A stretch of 19,247 bases of DNA from Bacteroidota bacterium (GTDB lineage Bacteria > Bacteroidota > Bacteroidia > Flavobacteriales > Weeksellaceae). Positions 15,235 through 19,247 of the stretch are shown here, one piece after another; positions within the stretch are counted from its first letter, which is position 1, and each line of letters opens with the position of its first letter. The notes below the pieces were generated by a model. It had not been told where the DNA came from and did no database searches. It saw only the letters and a list, made by a program, of their open reading frames with translations. The translations under genes were made by a program, and so were the position numbers. The stretch is taken from contig JAFAAJ010000010.1 in assembly GCA_023426625.1 (NCBI GenBank), positions 1-19,247 of the forward strand, in the 5' to 3' direction.

Positions 15235-15351
15235 ATTGAAAAAACTTGTGATGGAGCCTTGAGAAGGTGTTTCAATTTATATTGTAATAAGCTTTTCTGT
15301 TTTGTGGTATCTAAAATCAGATCCTATGCCATAAAACTTAATTAATTTCGT

Positions 15352-15359
15352 TATATTTG
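15352..15359 (+). promoter_or_regulatory. -7 element before the bacteriophytochrome gene
   Basis: TATATTTG at 15352-15359 fits TAnnTTTG exactly. No TTG is present 19-21 bases upstream, so the -33 side is weak, which may mean an activator or alternative factor is needed. The expected transcription start (about 15366) falls almost on the first ATG (15368) and about 11 bases before the second (15377). Confidence 0.45.
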
Positions 15360-15367
15360 ATAGATTT

Positions 15368-17575
15368 ATGAATTATATGAATTTGGTAGAATGTCATGAA
15401 GAGCCTATTCATATTCCAGGGGTTATACAAAGTTTTGGGTATCTGATAGGCATAGATGCGGAATCATACGCCATTACTTTTTTTAGCAGGAATATTTCAG
15501 AGCTTTTTGAAATTGAAAGTATAGAATTACTTTTCGGAAGAAAAATTACGGACTTTCCCGAAAGTTTCCAAAGCATCATAGATTCTGAGATCTATAGATC
15601 CCTGAACCGGTTTACCCGAAGAAAAAACGAAACCTATTTTGATAAAATTCTTATCAATAATAAAGGATATCACATCTCGGTTTTCCGTACCGATGATCAT
15701 ATATTTTTAGAATTTGAAGAAGTTATTGTGAATCCCAACAAACGGATCTCCGATAAATATGATAACTTCTATTTTCTTGAAGATGGGCAGGAGATTTGGG
15801 ATCATCTGTTGGGAACCTTGTCTAAAATCGTGAATTACGACCGTTTGATGATTTATAAATTTATGATGGACGGGTCCGGAAAAGTAATTGCCGAAAAAAT
15901 AAAGGAAAATACGGAAAGCTATTTAGGGCTTCATTATCCGGAAACGGATATACCGAGACAGGCAAGAGAGCTTTATATGAAAAAAAGGAAGAGGATCTTC
16001 AGCAATGTGCATTCTGAAACCGTTCCCATATTAAGCAGATCCGAAGAACCGATAGATCTTACTTTTGTGGCTTCCCGCGGGATGTCACCTATACACGGTC
16101 AATATATTAAAAATTCAGGAGCTTCATCCAGTTTCAGTGTGTCGATCATTATCGACAACCACTTATGGGGACTGGTAACCTGCCAGAATGCAGAACCGAA
16201 ACACATTGACCTTGAAGACAGGGTGCAGGCTGGAATTTTCACAGCTCTGGCTTCCAATGCATATTCGTCTTATAAAACCAAAAAAGAACTGAACTACCGT
16301 CTGGAACTGAGTGAAAAGATGGCACATCTGAAATCAGAATTCCTGAAGCAGAACTCTCTGTTCGATTCTTTGATTGAAAATAAAACAGGAATTAAAAACT
16401 TACCGGAATCAGATGGTCTGGCCATTGTCTTTGACGATGCTGTGGTTACAGAAGGAATCACTCCGCCATGTCCCGTTCTTCATAAAATCATAGACTGGGC
16501 ATATACGAATATGAAAGACAGTCTGTATGTAAGCCGTAGCTTTCTTAAAGACTATGGAGATGAATTGGGGCTTGATGAAAATACAGCCGGAATCATCATC
16601 TATTTTATAGACAGAAGTAAAAATGAGATCCTTATCTGGTTCAGAAAAGAATTTGATGAACATATCAACTGGGCAGGAAACCCTGAAAAGAAAGTTCAAG
16701 TCCTGGTTCAGGATGGAGAAGAAAAACATGTGATCTCTCCAAGAACATCTTTCCAGCTGTTCACAGAAAATATAAAAGGAAATTCCAGAAGATGGAATTC
16801 CGGGAATATAAGTGCTGTGCACGCCATTCGTGATGCCATTCTGGAAACATCTCACAAGCAGTATACGGTCATAAAGCGTCTTAATGATGAACTTAGAAAA
16901 GTAAATGAAGAGCTGGACAGCTTCTCCTATACCATATCACACGACCTTGGAACACCTTTAACGGTGATGAAACTGAATGCGCAAATGCTTCTGAACAGCC
17001 TTACGGACGGTTCAGAGAAAAGCAGGAACAAGATCAATGCAATTATAGAGGAAATAGACGGTATGGCGGAAATGATGCACGATGTTTTGCAGTTAAGCCG
17101 TGCCAAATACAGTGAGATCCAGCTTGAAGGAATTAAAACCGCACCGGTAATTCAGAAGATCTCCGAAAATGCCAAAATAACGTTCAACTGTCCGGGTACA
17201 GAGATCATCGTTAAGGACTGTCCGGATGTTTTGGCGGATAAAACCATGCTTCATCAGGTTTTTCTGAATATCATCAATAATGCAGTTAAATACTCTTCCC
17301 ATAAAGAACAGCCTATAGTGGAAATAGGAGGTGTAGAAATGGGAGACCATATTATATACAGGATCTCCGATAACGGAATTGGGATCCCGGAAGAGGAAAA
17401 ACATAAGATGTTCAAGATTTTTAACAGGCTCGATAATGCCAAAAAGTTTAAAGGCAACGGAGTAGGACTGTCTATTGTACAGAGGATCATGAAAAGAATT
17501 GACGGAAATGTCACCTATGAAAGCAGCAGCGAAGGAACAACCTTTATATTAACATTTAGAAAACCTTACATTTAG
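15368..17575 (+). CDS. bphP: Bacteriophytochrome histidine kinase
   Basis: A 735-residue red/far-red light sensor kinase: PAS (about 1-125), GAF (about 130-305), PHY (about 310-500), HisKA (about 515-580) and HATPase (about 620-733). Cys9 in V-E-C9-HEEPIHIPG is the thioether site for biliverdin. The GAF pocket has PET-D194-IP (Asp207 of Deinococcus BphP) and SPI-H243 (His260), but the residue equivalent to His290 is Gln273 in C-Q-N, and the common QPHG near the N-terminus is QSFG. The PHY tongue has the PRTSF motif at 458-462 and WAGNPEK. The kinase has H525 in ISHDLGTPL, N-box NIINNAVKYS near 637, and DNGIGIPEEE and GNGVGLSIV loops, so it looks catalytically intact. Either ATG 15368 or 15377 could be used. 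The haem oxygenase gene follows after 17 bases; no response regulator is present in the window. Confidence 0.93.
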   Translation: MNYMNLVECHEEPIHIPGVIQSFGYLIGIDAESYAITFFSRNISELFEIESIELLFGRKITDFPESFQSIIDSEIYRSLNRFTRRKNETYFDKILINNKGYHISVFRTDDHIFLEFEEVIVNPNKRISDKYDNFYFLEDGQEIWDHLLGTLSKIVNYDRLMIYKFMMDGSGKVIAEKIKENTESYLGLHYPETDIPRQARELYMKKRKRIFSNVHSETVPILSRSEEPIDLTFVASRGMSPIHGQYIKNSGASSSFSVSIIIDNHLWGLVTCQNAEPKHIDLEDRVQAGIFTALASNAYSSYKTKKELNYRLELSEKMAHLKSEFLKQNSLFDSLIENKTGIKNLPESDGLAIVFDDAVVTEGITPPCPVLHKIIDWAYTNMKDSLYVSRSFLKDYGDELGLDENTAGIIIYFIDRSKNEILIWFRKEFDEHINWAGNPEKKVQVLVQDGEEKHVISPRTSFQLFTENIKGNSRRWNSGNISAVHAIRDAILETSHKQYTVIKRLNDELRKVNEELDSFSYTISHDLGTPLTVMKLNAQMLLNSLTDGSEKSRNKINAIIEEIDGMAEMMHDVLQLSRAKYSEIQLEGIKTAPVIQKISENAKITFNCPGTEIIVKDCPDVLADKTMLHQVFLNIINNAVKYSSHKEQPIVEIGGVEMGDHIIYRISDNGIGIPEEEKHKMFKIFNRLDNAKKFKGNGVGLSIVQRIMKRIDGNVTYESSSEGTTFILTFRKPYI

Positions 17576-17592
17576 AAATTGTACATTTTACT

Positions 17593-18144
17593 ATGGTATC
17601 CGAATATCTTAAACAAAATACGGCAGATTATCATGATGCCACTGAAAAACTATTCAATTCTGATAAAATTTTTAACAAAACCTTTACGGTAGAAGACTAT
17701 AAAAAAATCATTCATTATAACTATCTGATGCTCTTACATTCGGAGGACAAGATATTTAATATGCTTGCTCCTAAATTTACTGAAAAGCTTCAGCTCGATC
17801 AGAGAAGAAAATTACCTCTGATCACAAAAGATCTGCAATTCCTTTCTCTGGACAACCAGAATACCTCCTACACTATGGAAGTGGAGAACGAGCATGAAGC
17901 TCTGGGCATGATGTACGTGATCGAAGGTTCTACCTTAGGAGGGAATGTTATCGCCAAGCAATTATCCAAAACAGAGGGCTTTGGCGGCTTCCCGTTCAAT
18001 TTTTTTGGCTGCTATCAGGAAAATACCGGTCCCATGTGGAAAAACTTTAAGGAGGTCATCGATTCGGAGGTGCATCAGGATCATTATGATGAGGTATTAT
18101 CGGGAGCCAAAAAATTATATCAGTTTCTTTTAAGCTTCAATTAA
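17593..18144 (+). CDS. bphO: Biliverdin-producing haem oxygenase
   Basis: A 183-residue soluble haem oxygenase that opens haem to biliverdin, iron and CO. Recognisable features are the proximal His14 in TADYH14DATE and the distal helix E-A-L-G-M-M-Y-V-I-E-G-S-T-L-G-G with the Gly-rich kink over the haem, followed by NVIAKQL. Length fits bacterial BphO/HmuO-like enzymes. It begins 17 bases after the phytochrome stop codon with no promoter between them, so the two form an operon in which this enzyme supplies the chromophore that attaches to Cys9 of the sensor. It could also serve iron release from haem, but no haem-uptake gene is nearby. Confidence 0.92.
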   Translation: MVSEYLKQNTADYHDATEKLFNSDKIFNKTFTVEDYKKIIHYNYLMLLHSEDKIFNMLAPKFTEKLQLDQRRKLPLITKDLQFLSLDNQNTSYTMEVENEHEALGMMYVIEGSTLGGNVIAKQLSKTEGFGGFPFNFFGCYQENTGPMWKNFKEVIDSEVHQDHYDEVLSGAKKLYQFLLSFN

Positions 18145-18173
18145 TTTTCAACTTTATTTCTTTTAATTTTTCA

Positions 18174-18203
18174 TGAGTAATTAAATCCGTTAAAAATTGC
18201 TCA
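18174..18203 (+). terminator. Weak hairpin terminator after bphO, overlapping the mdh promoter
   Basis: TGAGTAATT (18174-18182) pairs with AATTGCTCA (18195-18203), nine base pairs with one wobble and a 12-base loop, followed by ACTTTTC. The T run is short, so termination would be partial. The right arm contains the TTG (-33) element of the mdh promoter. Confidence 0.35.
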
Positions 18204-18227
18204 ACTTTTCAATAATTATTAAATTTG
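18197..18227 (+). promoter_or_regulatory. Bacteroidota-type promoter of mdh
   Basis: TTG at 18197-18199 and TAAATTTG at 18220-18227 are separated by exactly 20 bases, a complete match to the TTG-N(19-21)-TAnnTTTG consensus. The predicted start near 18234 gives a leader of about 49 bases, AT-rich and without a Shine-Dalgarno sequence, as is usual for strongly expressed genes in this phylum. Confidence 0.7.
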
Positions 18228-18282
18228 GAGGTCAAAAATTGTAGACCATACAAATTAAATAATCAATAAAAAAGTATACATT

Positions 18283-19209
18283 ATGAAAGTAACCGTAGTA
18301 GGTGCAGGAGCTGTAGGTGCAAGTTGTGCAGAATACATCGCAATGAAAAATTTCTGTTCAGAAGTTGTTTTGGTAGATATCAAAGAAGGTTTTGCTGAAG
18401 GTAAGGCAATGGACTTGATGCAAACAGCGTCATTGAACGGATTTGATACTAAAATTACCGGTACAACAGGAGATTACAGCAAAACAGCAGGCTCTCATGT
18501 AGCAGTAATTACTTCCGGGATTCCAAGAAAACCGGGAATGACAAGAGAAGAGCTTATCGGGATCAACGCAGGGATCGTAAAAGATGTTACTGAAAATTTA
18601 GTGAAACATTCTCCTGACGTTATCATCATTGTGGTTTCCAACCCAATGGATACTATGGCTTACTTAGTACATAAAACTTCAGGTCTTCCAAAGAACAAGA
18701 TCATCGGAATGGGTGGTGCTTTGGATTCAGCAAGATTCAAATACAGATTGGCTGAAGCTTTAGAAGCTCCTATTTCTGACGTAGACGGAATGGTGATCGC
18801 TGCTCACAGTGATACAGGTATGCTTCCGCTATTGAGCAAAGCGACAAGAAACGGGGTTCCGGTAACTGAGTTCTTAGACGAAGAAAAACAAAAATATGTA
18901 ATTGAAGAAACTAAAGTAGGAGGCGCTACTCTTACTAAATTATTAGGAACTTCTGCGTGGTATGCTCCAGGTGCAGCTGTTTCTGTAATGGTTCAGGCAA
19001 TTGCATGCGACCAGAAAAAAATGATCCCATGTTCTTTAATGCTTGATGGTGAGTACGGACAAAGCGATATCTGCTTAGGAGTTCCTGCGATCATCGGTGC
19101 AAACGGGGTTGAAAAAATCGTAAATGTTACCCTTACTGCAGAAGAGCAGGCTAAATTCAATGAAGCGGCTCAGGCTGTAAGAGAAGTGAATGGAGATTTG
19201 AAGTTTTAA
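18283..19209 (+). CDS. mdh: Malate dehydrogenase
   Basis: A 308-residue NAD-dependent malate dehydrogenase of the LDH-like (type III) group, interconverting malate and oxaloacetate in the citric acid cycle in the cytosol. The N-terminal Rossmann motif is G7-A-G9-A-V-G12, with Asp32 selecting NAD over NADP. The substrate Arg residues are R82 and R88 in GIPRKPGMTREEL, and R151 in ALDSARF; N120 lies in SNPMD, and the catalytic pair is D148 and H175 (AAH175SD). Length is usual for the group. The gene is monocistronic by appearance, with a good promoter and 38 bases left in the window after it, where only a short GACTT/AAGTC hairpin (19213-19227) is seen. Confidence 0.95.
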   Translation: MKVTVVGAGAVGASCAEYIAMKNFCSEVVLVDIKEGFAEGKAMDLMQTASLNGFDTKITGTTGDYSKTAGSHVAVITSGIPRKPGMTREELIGINAGIVKDVTENLVKHSPDVIIIVVSNPMDTMAYLVHKTSGLPKNKIIGMGGALDSARFKYRLAEALEAPISDVDGMVIAAHSDTGMLPLLSKATRNGVPVTEFLDEEKQKYVIEETKVGGATLTKLLGTSAWYAPGAAVSVMVQAIACDQKKMIPCSLMLDGEYGQSDICLGVPAIIGANGVEKIVNVTLTAEEQAKFNEAAQAVREVNGDLKF

Positions 19210-19247
19210 TCAGACTTTATATAAGTCATAGTCCCCCGCGCTGAAAG

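Noticed and set aside
16409..16855. 148-codon minus-strand open frame opposite the phytochrome PHY domain
   Set aside because: The plus strand here encodes conserved PHY motifs (WAGNPEK, PRTSF); the antisense frame has no family features.
19213..19227. GACTT/AAGTC hairpin after mdh as a terminator
   Set aside because: The stem is only five base pairs and no T run follows it; the window ends 20 bases later, so the real terminator may lie outside.
1..19247. CRISPR arrays, tRNA/rRNA genes, insertion sequences, prophage genes
   Set aside because: No regularly spaced repeats, transposase or integrase motifs, terminal inverted repeats or RNA gene signatures were seen on either strand by eye.

Overview
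The window looks like chromosomal DNA of a flavobacterium (Bacteroidota), most probably a Chryseobacterium-like Weeksellaceae member. The evidence is an AT-rich composition, almost no Shine-Dalgarno sequences before start codons, TTG-N20-TAnnTTTG promoters (clear at 14103-14133 and 18197-18227), and Bacteroidota-type families such as a CzcA pump fused to TolC and a PG0541-like transporter-associated protein. The genus is inferred from remembered similarity, not from a search.

Bases 1-1436 hold the end of one operon: the C-terminal part of an RND efflux permease (cut by the window edge), a PG0541-like small protein and a small two-helix membrane protein of DUF2892 type. Bases 1525-8040 hold a metal-efflux cluster: a small exported His/Asp-rich protein, a 1447-residue protein that joins a CzcA-type divalent-metal RND pump to a TolC-type outer-membrane factor, its lipoprotein adaptor, and a membrane-anchored CXXCH haem-binding protein. 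The last is broken by a one-base frameshift in an A7 run. A P2-type cation ATPase (8116-10620) and a divergent DapB-like reductase (10819-11586) follow on the same strand. The pump, adaptor and ATPase together suggest metal or cation homeostasis.

Bases 11617-14033 are mostly on the minus strand: a small uncharacterised helical protein, a 512-base gap, an AraC-family regulator and an exported histidine phosphatase, separated by hairpin terminators. From 14153 the plus strand resumes with a nucleoid-associated protein of the NdpA/YejK family. Next is a two-gene light-sensing unit: a bacteriophytochrome histidine kinase and, 17 bases later, a haem oxygenase that would make its biliverdin chromophore. 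The window ends with malate dehydrogenase behind a strong promoter match.

No tRNA, rRNA, CRISPR array, insertion sequence or prophage was seen. The points most worth a second look are the CzcA-TolC fusion with a retained internal signal-peptide-like segment, the haem-binding gene whose frameshift sits exactly on an A-AAA-AAT slippery heptamer, and the phytochrome in which the conserved second chromophore-pocket histidine is a glutamine.
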